A stretch of 64,000 bases of DNA, taken from NCBI RefSeq assembly GCF_003855095.1, contig NZ_CP033972.1, positions 3,472,001 through 3,536,000 of the forward strand, written 5' to 3'. The stretch comes from Gordonia insulae. GTDB lineage: Bacteria > Actinomycetota > Actinomycetes > Mycobacteriales > Mycobacteriaceae. A program made the translations under genes and the position numbers. Position 1 is the stretch's first letter. Each line of letters begins with the position of its first letter. Positions 16,852-26,002 of this stretch are shown here, piece by piece. A model generated the notes under the pieces. It was not told where the DNA came from and ran no database searches. It was given only the letters and a program-made list of their open reading frames with translations.

Positions 16852-17625
16852 ATGCCCGAGTCGCCCTCGTCGAGCGCGGTCGCGCGACACCCGGTACAGC
16901 TGCAACCAATGCAGGTACCCAAAGCATCAGATGTACTCGCCAACGACCTCCGCGAGCGCATCCTTCGTAACGAGTTCCCCTCGGGCACCGCGTTGCCCCC
17001 GGAACGCGAGCTGGTCACCCAGACTCGCATGAGTCGCACCACGGTCCGCGAAGCGTTGCGAATCCTCGAGGTTCAAGGACTCGTCACGATCAAGACGGGG
17101 CGGTCGGGTGGTGCGTTCGTGCAGCAACCGGGGGGCGATGCACTCGCCACGTCGGTGAGTCTGCTCATCCGCGGACAGCAGTTGAGGTTGACGGCCCTAC
17201 TGGAGACCCGCGAGGCCATCGAGCCGGCGTGTGCGAGCCTTGCCGCGAAGTACCGGACCGACGACGATCTGGCAGCGCTCGACGCCGCCAACACCGCGAT
17301 CGGCGACCTCGATCTGTCTCTCGAGTCGTTCCTACAGGCGAACGTGGACTGGCACCTCGCGGTGGCCACTGCAAGTCACAACGAACTGCTCACGGGCTTC
17401 ATGAGTGCGCTGTCCCACGCGATCTACACGTCGACGGAGAACAAGGCCTTCGTGGACGACGACGTGCGCAGGACGACCTACAAGGCGCACAAGACCATCA
17501 CCGACGCGATCAAGGCCGGCGATTCTGCTGCTGCGATGCGTCGTATGACCAAGCACGTGCACGGCTATGCAGAGGCGGTGGTCCAGGTCGAGGAGCGCAC
17601 GAAGATCGACCTGGGCGAGTCCTGA
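16852..17625 (+). CDS. GntR-family regulator, FadR/FCD subfamily
   Basis: A 257-residue regulator. I prefer the ATG giving MPESPSS because it has an AAGCAGGTGG site; the ATG seven codons earlier abuts the operator. The N-terminal winged helix reads DVLANDLRERILRNEFPSGTALPPERELVTQTRMSRTTVREALRILEVQGLVTIKTGRSGGAFV. The C-terminal FCD ligand domain carries the metal-site histidine pattern (NVDWHLAVATASHNELL, KAHKTITDAI). FadR-type proteins bind TNGTNNNACNA, and eleven close matches occur in this island, two directly upstream of this gene. It is the natural candidate for island-wide repression, released by an acid or acyl-CoA ligand. Confidence 0.9.
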   Translation: MPESPSSSAVARHPVQLQPMQVPKASDVLANDLRERILRNEFPSGTALPPERELVTQTRMSRTTVREALRILEVQGLVTIKTGRSGGAFVQQPGGDALATSVSLLIRGQQLRLTALLETREAIEPACASLAAKYRTDDDLAALDAANTAIGDLDLSLESFLQANVDWHLAVATASHNELLTGFMSALSHAIYTSTENKAFVDDDVRRTTYKAHKTITDAIKAGDSAAAMRRMTKHVHGYAEAVVQVEERTKIDLGES

Positions 17626-17632
17626 AAGGGTT

Positions 17633-17753
17633 CAGGTCTCGATACGCCGCCTCGCGCCAGGGCGCTCGGAGGCGTACTCGACCAGCGGTCAGTCGATTTC
17701 CGATGATCGAGGAGGCGACGAGCGCGAGGAGCCGTATCGAGATCGGCCGAGGT
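17633..17753. repeat. intergenic inverted-repeat (REP-like) element
   Basis: Between the convergent GntR and luciferase-like genes, two blocks face each other. The left begins GGTCTCGATACGCCGCCTCG, and the right ends GAGGAGCCGTATCGAGATCGG. Both have the GCTCGTCGCCTCC-type core I associate with dispersed palindromic repeats in Gordonia and relatives. It may serve as a bidirectional terminator. The copy number elsewhere cannot be seen here. Confidence 0.55.
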
Positions 17754-18803
17754 TCAGACTGTCGCGGGTGACGACAGGTGCTGCCGAAGGCCCGCCAGGA
17801 TCTCCGTGTTGATGTTCATGGTCTCCTCGTCGGAGAGCCCCCAGGGCGGAGCGATCAGGTCGAGGTGGTCGAAACCGGAGGGGATGCGGCCGAGCGCGGC
17901 AGCGAATTCGGGCGGCCGGCAAGCGATCGCGATCGTATCGATCATCTCGTCACTCACCGCACGCACGAGCGCATCGGTATCGCGATCCCTGGCTGCCTGC
18001 CGGATCACCTCCTGCGCGGCACTCCAGCCGTGCAACTCGAACAGCCGGTCGTAGACCCGTGAGGCCGCGTACTGGCCGATGGCGAACGCCGCCTGCCGAC
18101 GTGCGAGTTCGACATCGTCATTGATCGCGCAGATGCGAATACCCATGATCGTGACGTCGGCGGGGTCGCGTCCCGCACGTTCGGCACCGATCGCGATCTC
18201 GTCGGCGACGGGCCCTCGTACGTAATCAGCGGTGAACATCGGGTGACCGACGAGGCCGTCGGCATGCTCACCCGCGGTGCGCAGCATGAGCTTGTTCACG
18301 CCCGCTATCCAGAGCGGGATGGTCGGCCGAACCGGTTCCGGCACATCGGAGGTCGGCCTGATATGGATGCTGTAGAACCGGCCATCGTGATCCACCGGCC
18401 CCTCGTGCAGCCGCCACAACGCCTTGAGAACGGTCAGCAGCTCGGCCATACGCGCCGCGGGTGCTTCGCCACTGACGCCGTGCCAGGCCTCCATCATCTT
18501 CGGTGTCCCGTTGCCGAGTCCCAGGATGATGCGGCCGCCCGACAGTTCGTCCAGGTCACGAGCCTCCGCTGCCCACATGAGTGGGCTGCGGCCCACACCG
18601 TAGGCGATGTTGGTTCCGATCGCGATGGTGTCGGTACCGGCAGCCAGCGCGGCCATCGGGATCGTCGCGGACCTGCTGTACAGCTCACTGGTCCAGACCG
18701 CGGCACATCCCACCGCTTCCGCCTCACGGGCCAGCTCGGTCATCGTCTCGAATCGACGACGACCACTACCCACTCCGAATGCATTGACACCGAAAGTCGC
18801 CAC
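17754..18803 (-). CDS. LLM-class (luciferase-like) flavin/F420-dependent oxidoreductase
   Basis: About 349 residues. I prefer the GTG giving V/M-ATFGVNAFGVG, which has GAAAGGA at proper spacing; an ATG eight codons upstream overlaps the preceding stop and is possible. TIM-barrel bacterial-luciferase features include EAEAVGCAAVWTSELY, GTNIAYGVGRSPLMWA, SGGRIILGLGNGTPKMMEAWHG and a PLWIAGVN strand. It could be an FMNH2 monooxygenase or an F420-dependent dehydrogenase; cofactor is not decidable by eye. Last gene of the long minus-strand operon. Confidence 0.8.
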   Translation of the reverse strand: MATFGVNAFGVGSGRRRFETMTELAREAEAVGCAAVWTSELYSRSATIPMAALAAGTDTIAIGTNIAYGVGRSPLMWAAEARDLDELSGGRIILGLGNGTPKMMEAWHGVSGEAPAARMAELLTVLKALWRLHEGPVDHDGRFYSIHIRPTSDVPEPVRPTIPLWIAGVNKLMLRTAGEHADGLVGHPMFTADYVRGPVADEIAIGAERAGRDPADVTIMGIRICAINDDVELARRQAAFAIGQYAASRVYDRLFELHGWSAAQEVIRQAARDRDTDALVRAVSDEMIDTIAIACRPPEFAAALGRIPSGFDHLDLIAPPWGLSDEETMNINTEILAGLRQHLSSPATV

Positions 18804-18826
18804 GGTAATTGTCCTTTCATCGAGCA

Positions 18827-19668
18827 TCAGGCGCGCCGGGGGAAGCGGTCGAACTCGGGCCTGCGCTTGGCCTTGAATGCCTCACGCCCCTCCTTCGCCT
18901 CTTCGCTGGCGTAGAACAGCAGATTGGTGTCATGCGCGAGTTGTTGGATGCCGGCGAGTCCGTCCTCGGCGGCATGAAAGCTCGCTTTCATCAACCGTAG
19001 AGCCATCGGTGAGAGTTCGAGCATCTCCCGGCACCACCGCACGGTCTCTCGTTCGAGATCGGCCAGCGGTACCACAGTGTTGACCAACCCCATCTCCAGC
19101 GCCTGCTCGGCGCTGTACTGACGGCAGAGGAACCAGATCTCCTTGGCCTTCCGGATCCCGACCATGTCGGCCAGCAGTCCGGCCCCGAAGCCTCCGTCAA
19201 ACGATCCGACGCGCGGACCGACCTGCCCGAGACGGGCGTTGTCGGCGGCGATCGTCATGTCGCACACGATCTGCAGGACGTGCCCGCCCCGATCGCATAC
19301 CCGGCGACCATCGCGACGACCGGCTTCGGCAATCGGCGGATCTGCACCTGTAAATCCGTGACGTGGAAGCGCCCGACCGCGTCGGGCCGGTCGGGCTCGG
19401 TCAGATAGCCCGTGTCCCCGCGGACCCGCTGGTCACCGCCCGAGCAGAACGCCTTGTCGCCCTCCCCGGTGAGCACGATGACCCCGATACTCGGATCCTC
19501 GCGTGCATGGGTCAATGCCTCGGAGATCTCGATGAGTGTCTGGGGCCGAAAGGCGTTGTGCACCTCGGGTCGGCAGATCGTGATCTTCGCGATGCCGTCA
19601 TCGGTCCGGGAGTAGTCGACGTCCTCGTAACGACGGACCGTAGACCACTCGACCGTTGGAGTGGTCAC
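18827..19668 (-). pseudogene. BadI/MenB-like crotonase interrupted by a single-base frameshift
   Basis: Two overlapping frames give one crotonase of about 280 residues. The N-terminal part (from a GTG at the 5' end, [18 protein letters not shown] to [12 protein letters not shown]) has FCSGGDQ. The C-terminal part resumes in another frame at [33 protein letters not shown]. The break is at the C runs at 19283-19290; adding one base restores the family motif. Otherwise codon use and motifs are intact, so the lesion is recent or a sequence error. Intact, it would be a second ring-cleaving BadI/MenB paralogue, next to the BadH-like dehydrogenase that makes its 2-keto substrate. Confidence 0.7.
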
Positions 19669-19670
19669 CG

Positions 19671-20429
19671 TCAGGCCATCGTGAGGCCGCCGCTGACCGA
19701 CAGGGTCTGACCGGTGATGTATCCGGTCTCGTCGGAGGCGAAGAAGGCGACTGCTGCAGCAATGTCGGCCGGGAGGGCAAGGCGCTTCATCGGCACGGCA
19801 CGGGTCATTCCGCCGAGCACCTTGTCGGCGTCCTGGCCGGAGTTGTTCGCGAACTTTCGAAGCGCCGGGGTGTCGGTGGGTCCGGGGCACACGGTGTTCA
19901 CGGTGACGCCCTTGGTCGCGACCTCGCGCGCGAGCGTCTTGGTGAAGGCGATGATGCCGCCCTTGGCGCCCGAGTAGACCGCCTCCAGCGACGAGCCGAC
20001 ACGTCCCGCATCGGAGCCGATGTTGATCACCCGGCCGAAGCCCCGCTCGATCATGCCGGGCACGACGGTGTGGTTGACACGGAGCGCGCCCTTGAAGTTG
20101 ATGTCGAGGATCTTGTTCCAGAAGTCCTCGTCGGTGTCGAGGAACTTCATGAAGTCATCCCAGCCCGCGTTGTTGACCGCGACGTCGATCGGGCCGAGCT
20201 CCTGCGAGACCTGTTCGACCGCAGCCTTCACCGAGGCTGTGTCGGTGACGTCGATCGGAACCGCGATGGCCTCTCCCCCGGCCGCGACGATCTCCTTCGC
20301 GGTCTGCTGCGCGACCTCGAGGTTGAGGTCGGCGACGGCGACTCGGAAGCCGACCTCGCCCAGCTTCCGGGAGATGCCTTCGCCGATGCCCTGGGCGCCG
20401 CCGGTGACGAGCGCAACTCGATTGCTCAT
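19671..20429 (-). CDS. BadH-like 2-hydroxycyclohexanecarboxyl-CoA dehydrogenase (SDR)
   Basis: A 252-residue SDR with GAAAGGA before ATG ([11 protein letters not shown]). The cofactor motif is [11 protein letters not shown], then [11 protein letters not shown], the catalytic Ser region [12 protein letters not shown] and YSGAK (YxxxK). The C-terminus ends [20 protein letters not shown] and SVSGGLTM are shared with BadH of the cyclohexanecarboxylate/benzoate pathway as I recall it. BadH oxidises 2-hydroxycyclohexanecarboxyl-CoA to the 2-keto ester, exactly the substrate of BadI. A BadI/MenB-like gene follows two bases downstream, which supports the reading. Confidence 0.8.
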   Translation of the reverse strand: MSNRVALVTGGAQGIGEGISRKLGEVGFRVAVADLNLEVAQQTAKEIVAAGGEAIAVPIDVTDTASVKAAVEQVSQELGPIDVAVNNAGWDDFMKFLDTDEDFWNKILDINFKGALRVNHTVVPGMIERGFGRVINIGSDAGRVGSSLEAVYSGAKGGIIAFTKTLAREVATKGVTVNTVCPGPTDTPALRKFANNSGQDADKVLGGMTRAVPMKRLALPADIAAAVAFFASDETGYITGQTLSVSGGLTMA

Positions 20430-20467
20430 GACTTGGTGTCCTTTCGTTGGTGTGGTGTCTGCTTGTC

Positions 20468-21696
20468 TCATGCAGCGGCTTCCACCGCGTTCGTGAGTTC
20501 GTCTCGGAACTCGGGAGCGGCGACCGCGATCAGTCTGCGCCGCCGCTCGGCGAGTGGTTGGCCCCGCAGGTGTGCGATGCCGTGTTCGGTCACCACACAG
20601 TCGACGTCGGCGCGTGCTGTCGTCACGACGCCTTCGTCGAGCGTGAACTTGATCGACGATCGCCCACGCATGGTGGAGCGCAGGGCAACGATCGAGCATT
20701 TCCCGGTGAGGGCGGCAGCTCGCGCGAAGTCGACCTGCCCACCGACCGCCCCGAGATAGGTGCCCCTGCTCATCTCCGCACCGACCTGTCCGGTCAGGTC
20801 GACCTCGATCGCGAAGTTGACCGCGACCAGCGAGGAGAGCTGCGACAAGACCTGTGGCGCATGGGTATAGCTGGTCGGCCGGAACAATACCGGCGCCGCG
20901 GCTATCCGCGCGTACATGTCGGCCGAACCGAGCGCCGTACCCGCCACGGACAGCCCGGGGTCGATCTGTTTGCGCGCGCCGGTGATGACGCCTTTGTCGA
21001 TCAAACTGAGCACGCCGTCGGTGATCATCCCGGTGTGCACGCCGAGATCCTTGTGACCGGCAAGCGCGTCGAACACTGCAGCGCCCGTCGAACCGATACC
21101 CACCTGGAGGGTGTCGCCGTCGTCGACGAGTTCGGCGATGTACTCGGCGATCGCCCGATCCAGATCGCCGGGTGCGCGGCGCGACTCCTCCTGCAACGGC
21201 CGGTCCGTTTCGATGGTGGACACGAATCGACCCAGCGGGATTCGCGGGGACCCGGGTACCACCGGCATCTGCTTGTTGATCTCGGCGAAGAGCAACGACG
21301 TGTGGGCGATGGCGTCCGCCATGTAGTCGACGCCGATACCCAAGGAGCACATGCCGTCCGCATCGGGCGGTGCCACCTGCAACAGGCCCGCATCGCACGG
21401 CAGCCGATGCTCGGCGAACATCCGCGGAAGTGCCGAATAGTGACACGGCACGACCTCGAGCTGGTCGGTCGCCCCGAGATCACGCAGCGCGCCCAGCCCG
21501 CCATACGACACCATGGTGTCGGTCGGCGAGATGGCCTGCGCCAACTGATCGTTCCAGCTCAGTCCAGTGAACAGCCGCAGCGGTCCGAGCTCCGGTGCCT
21601 GCTCGAGGAGTTCGTCGACGAGCGGGCGCGGCTCGGCGGCCGCCTGACTCCACCACACGCCCGTCCCGGGTTTGAGCAGTCCCCCGAAGTCCACCA

Positions 21697-21697
<1 letters not shown>
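20468..21697 (-). CDS. acetyl-CoA hydrolase/CoA-transferase family protein (Cat1/AbfT type)
   Basis: A 409-residue protein whose ATG overlaps the thiolase stop (ATGA). Family motifs are GIGVDYMADAIAHT, VGIGSTGAAVFDAL, HTGMITDGVLSLIDKGVITG and the C-terminal TEHGIAHLRGQPLAERRRRLI. In characterised relatives I believe the HTEM/HSEM glutamate carries the covalent CoA; here the residue is Gly223 (HTGM), so transferase activity is doubtful. A thioesterase-like or altered role is possible. It probably moves or removes CoA from a dicarboxylate such as a pimelate derivative. Confidence 0.78.
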
Positions 21698-22896
<1,199 letters not shown>

Positions 22897-22897
22897 G

Positions 22898-23689
22898 TCA
22901 GATCACCGTCCCGCCGTCGACCGGCAGGATCTGCCCGGTGATGTAGGCAGCCGCATCAGAGGCGAGAAACACGAAGGTCGGCGCGATCTCGTCCGGATAT
23001 GCCCAGCGACCCAATGGGATTCGCGCCAAGGTCTTTGCCGCGAGCTTTTCGTTGCTGCGGATGTTCTCGGTCATCGCGGTGGCCGCGAGGGGTGCCACCG
23101 CATTCACGGTGACCGACTGCCTCGCCAGCTCACGAGCGAGCGACTTCGTCAGGCCGATGATGGCCGCCTTTGCCGCTCCGTAGTTGGCTTGGCCGATCGT
23201 GCCGGTCAGTCCGGCCGCCGATGTCACATTGATGATCCGGCCTGTGCCGTCCTCGGGCAGCACGTCCAGCGCGGCGTGGCTGCAGTGGTAGCTACCCATC
23301 AGGTGGGTGTCGAGCACCCTGCGGAACTTTGCCTCATCCATCTTCGGGAACATTGCCGGCGCGATCACGCCGGCGTTGTTGACGAGGATGTTCAGTGTCC
23401 CGCTGCCGAGTTGAGCAGCCGCGGCCACCGCATCCCGCGCGTTGTCGGCGTCGCAGACATCCAGCGCGAAGGGCTCCGCCGTGCCACCGGCGGCGGTGAT
23501 GCGTTGGCTCACCTGGGCCGCCGCGTCCTTGTTGATGTCGGTGACGAGTACGGCGGCGCCCGCAGCGGCGAACGCTTCCGCGACGGCCGCGCCGACGCCA
23601 CTGCCGGCGCCGGTGACGAGTGCGGTGCGTCCACTGAGCCCGAAGACGCTGATTCCCTTGGGCTCCGAAGATCCCGAATAGTCACTCAT
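22898..23689 (-). CDS. SDR, 3-oxoacyl-reductase-like / hydroxyacyl-CoA dehydrogenase
   Basis: A 263-residue SDR; ATG overlaps the stop of the upstream FadE (ATGA). Motifs: GAGSGVGAAVAEA for NAD(P), NNAGVIAPAMF, NVTSAAG with catalytic Ser, YGAAKAAIIGL (YxxxK) and ITGQILPVDGG. The Asp after the second strand (LVTDINKDAA) suggests NAD preference. Placed between FadE and thiolase, it may take the 3-hydroxyacyl-CoA dehydrogenase step of beta-oxidation. Confidence 0.85.
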   Translation of the reverse strand: MSDYSGSSEPKGISVFGLSGRTALVTGAGSGVGAAVAEAFAAAGAAVLVTDINKDAAAQVSQRITAAGGTAEPFALDVCDADNARDAVAAAAQLGSGTLNILVNNAGVIAPAMFPKMDEAKFRRVLDTHLMGSYHCSHAALDVLPEDGTGRIINVTSAAGLTGTIGQANYGAAKAAIIGLTKSLARELARQSVTVNAVAPLAATAMTENIRSNEKLAAKTLARIPLGRWAYPDEIAPTFVFLASDAAAYITGQILPVDGGTVI

Positions 23690-24855
23690 CAGTAGCTCCT
23701 GGGTAGGCCGAGGACGTGCGATCCGAGGTAGTTCAAGATCATCTCCTGGCTGATCGGCGCGATTCTGGTCAGCCGGGCTTCGCGGAAGTACCGGGCAACG
23801 TTGTATTCCTCGGAGTAGCCCATTCCGCCGTGTGTCTGCAACGCACGGTCGGCTGCTTCGAACCCCGCGTCGGCACACAGATACTTCGCGGTGTTCGCTT
23901 CTCGGCCACAGGGTTTCCCGTTGTCGTACAGCCACGTCGCCTTGCGGAGCATGAGTTCGGCCGCGTCCAGCCGCGCGAGCGACTCGGCGAGCGGGAACTG
24001 GATTCCCTGATTCTTGCCGATTTGCCTGCCGAAGACCTCGCGGTCGTTCCCGTACCGGACACCGGCACGAAGCGCGGCCCGGCCGATACCGAGAGCCTCT
24101 GCGGCGACGAGACACCGTTCTGGATTGAGGCCGTCGAGAATGTACTTGAATCCCTGGCCCTCCTCGCCGACGCGGTCTTCGATCGGGACCTCCAGATTGT
24201 CGATGAACAACTCGTTCGACGTGACCGCGTTGCGCCCCATCTTCTTGATGGGTCGGATGTCGACCTTGTCGCGATCGAGATCGGTCAGGAAGAGCGTCAG
24301 ACCGTCGGTCTTACGCGGAGATTCGTCGAACTTCTGGGTGCGGGTCAGCAAGAGGATCTTCTCCGACTCCACGGCCTTGGAGATCCACACCTTACGGCCG
24401 TTGACGACGTACTTGTCGCCGTCCCGCTTGGCGAACGTGGTGATCTTGGTCGTATCGAGGCCGGCTCCCGGCTCGGTCACGCCGAAGCACACATGCAGAT
24501 CCCCGTTGACGATGCGCGGTAGCGTTCGCTTCTTCAGTTCCTCGCTGCCGTGCACGATGACCGGGTGCATACCGAAGATGGACAGGTGCATCGAACTGGC
24601 ACCGTTCATGCCCGCACCGGAGGCCGCGACCTGTTCCAGAAGGATCGACGCCTCGGTGATCCCGTACCCGTGGCCGCCGTACTCCTCCGGGGTCGTGATC
24701 CCGAGCCAGCCCCCCTCGGCGAAAGCGTTGTAGAACTCCGTCGGGAATTCGTGCTTCTCGTCCTTTTCCTGCCAGTACTGGTCATCGAACTTCGCGGCGA
24801 GTTCGGTCACCGCATCACGAATCGTGATCTGGTCCTCGGTCAGTTCGAAATCCAC
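23689..24855 (-). CDS. acyl-CoA dehydrogenase (FadE)
   Basis: About 388 residues from a GTG (MDFELTEDQITIRDA) with GGAGA upstream; an ATG ten codons earlier is poorly supported. Motifs are CFGVTEPGAGLDTTKITTFAKRDGDKYVVNGRKVWIS and ALQTHGGMGYSEEYNVARYFREARLTRIAPISQEM. The canonical catalytic Glu position is replaced (IAPIS), as in several actinobacterial FadEs that use a different base. An operator copy lies just upstream, making this the likely start of a separately controlled transcript within the long operon. Confidence 0.85.
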   Translation of the reverse strand: MDFELTEDQITIRDAVTELAAKFDDQYWQEKDEKHEFPTEFYNAFAEGGWLGITTPEEYGGHGYGITEASILLEQVAASGAGMNGASSMHLSIFGMHPVIVHGSEELKKRTLPRIVNGDLHVCFGVTEPGAGLDTTKITTFAKRDGDKYVVNGRKVWISKAVESEKILLLTRTQKFDESPRKTDGLTLFLTDLDRDKVDIRPIKKMGRNAVTSNELFIDNLEVPIEDRVGEEGQGFKYILDGLNPERCLVAAEALGIGRAALRAGVRYGNDREVFGRQIGKNQGIQFPLAESLARLDAAELMLRKATWLYDNGKPCGREANTAKYLCADAGFEAADRALQTHGGMGYSEEYNVARYFREARLTRIAPISQEMILNYLGSHVLGLPRSY

Positions 24856-24894
24856 GTCAGTTCTCCATCTCCTCAGTCCTGGCAACTATACCAA

Positions 24895-24905
24895 TGGACT
24901 GACCA
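24895..24905. promoter_or_regulatory. GntR/FadR-type operator copy 6
   Basis: TGGACTGACCA (TGGTCAGTCCA on the other strand), in the 70-base gap between two minus-strand FadE genes. The site is 40 bases ahead of the downstream FadE start and marks a probable internal promoter. Confidence 0.6.
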
Positions 24906-24925
24906 AATAACGCAAGGGGTTGTGA

Positions 24926-25993
24926 TCAGGTTGTTGCGGCGGGTTCGTCGAGCAGGGACGCGGCGATGCGCTCGTTCCAGGTGCCCGGGGCGCCATAGAG
25001 GGTCCGGTCCAGCTTGGCGCGCTTGTAGAAGAGATGCAGATCGTGCTCCCACGTGTAGCCGATGGCGCCGTGGACGGTGAGCGACGATTCGGCCACGTCG
25101 GCCACCACCTTGGTGACCTGGGCCTTCGCGACTGCCGCAATCGTGTCGGCGTCCGGAAGTCCGGCGTCCACCGCCGCCGCGGCGTAGAGCGCGATCGAGT
25201 ACGACGACTCGACGGCGACGAGCATCTGGGCGGCGGCATGTTTGACCGCCTGGAACGCCCCGATGAACTGGCCGAACTGCTTTCGTTGTTTGCTGTAGTC
25301 GACCGCCAACTCGAGCATGCGTTCGGCGGTTCCGAGGGCGTCGGCGGCCACGAGGATCGCCGCCAGCGCCGAGGTCCGTGAGAATGGACCGTCATCGTGC
25401 GCGACGAATCCGTCGGCCGCGGCACCGCTGAACTCGACGGTCGCCGCCGCGCGTGAACGATCCAGCAGATTCGTTGCGGACAGGGACGCCGCCGATGCCG
25501 CCACCCGTACCCATCCGGGACCGTCGGCACCCTCGACCGGCACGACGAAGACATCGGCGTCGACAGCCCCGAGGACGTGGGTCACCGTGCCGGAGACGGT
25601 TGCACCGTCGATGGTCAGCGGCGCCCACGTAGGTGCGCGATCGGCACGAAGAGCGAGAGCGAACTTCTGGTCGCCGGCCAGCTGGGCAGCCAACTCCTGG
25701 TCGCCGAGCAGCGGCGCAACAAGGGCTGCGGCGAGCCATCGCGAGTCGGGAACCGCTGCGCGGCCGAACTCCCGCGCGGCGAGCGCCAGCTCGAGAACCC
25801 CACCTCCCTGGCCTCCGGCCTCCTCGGGATACCCGACTCCCCACCAGCCCTCGCCGATCAACGCGTCGGCGAAGCGCGACGAGTCTCCTGTGGCCTGCAA
25901 CTCCCGGACCGTGTCGGTAGGGAACTTGGCGGAGATCCATTCGCGCAGTGATGACGCGAACAGCTCCTGTTCATCGGACAGTTCCCAGTGCAT
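24926..25993 (-). CDS. acyl-CoA dehydrogenase, short partner-type (FadE27/29-like)
   Basis: A 355-residue acyl-CoA-dehydrogenase-like protein with ATG (MHWELSDEQELFASSLREW). It has the fold signatures YPEEAGGQGGGVLELALAAREFGRAAVP and VHGAIGYTWEHDLHLFYKRAKLDRTLYG but weak flavin-site motifs in the middle. This pattern is seen in the smaller subunit of actinobacterial alpha2-beta2 FadE heterotetramers. The longer FadE two genes upstream is the likely partner, with a CoA ligase between them. Such heterotetramers act on bulky ring-bearing acyl-CoAs in steroid catabolism. Confidence 0.8.
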   Translation of the reverse strand: MHWELSDEQELFASSLREWISAKFPTDTVRELQATGDSSRFADALIGEGWWGVGYPEEAGGQGGGVLELALAAREFGRAAVPDSRWLAAALVAPLLGDQELAAQLAGDQKFALALRADRAPTWAPLTIDGATVSGTVTHVLGAVDADVFVVPVEGADGPGWVRVAASAASLSATNLLDRSRAAATVEFSGAAADGFVAHDDGPFSRTSALAAILVAADALGTAERMLELAVDYSKQRKQFGQFIGAFQAVKHAAAQMLVAVESSYSIALYAAAAVDAGLPDADTIAAVAKAQVTKVVADVAESSLTVHGAIGYTWEHDLHLFYKRAKLDRTLYGAPGTWNERIAASLLDEPAATT

Positions 25994-26002
25994 GGGCGCT
26001 CC

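Noticed and set aside
19671..21446. 591-residue frame extending the BadH-like SDR
   Set aside because: The N-terminal half is antisense-type shadow of the CoA-transferase-like gene; the SDR has its own GAAAGGA and ATG.
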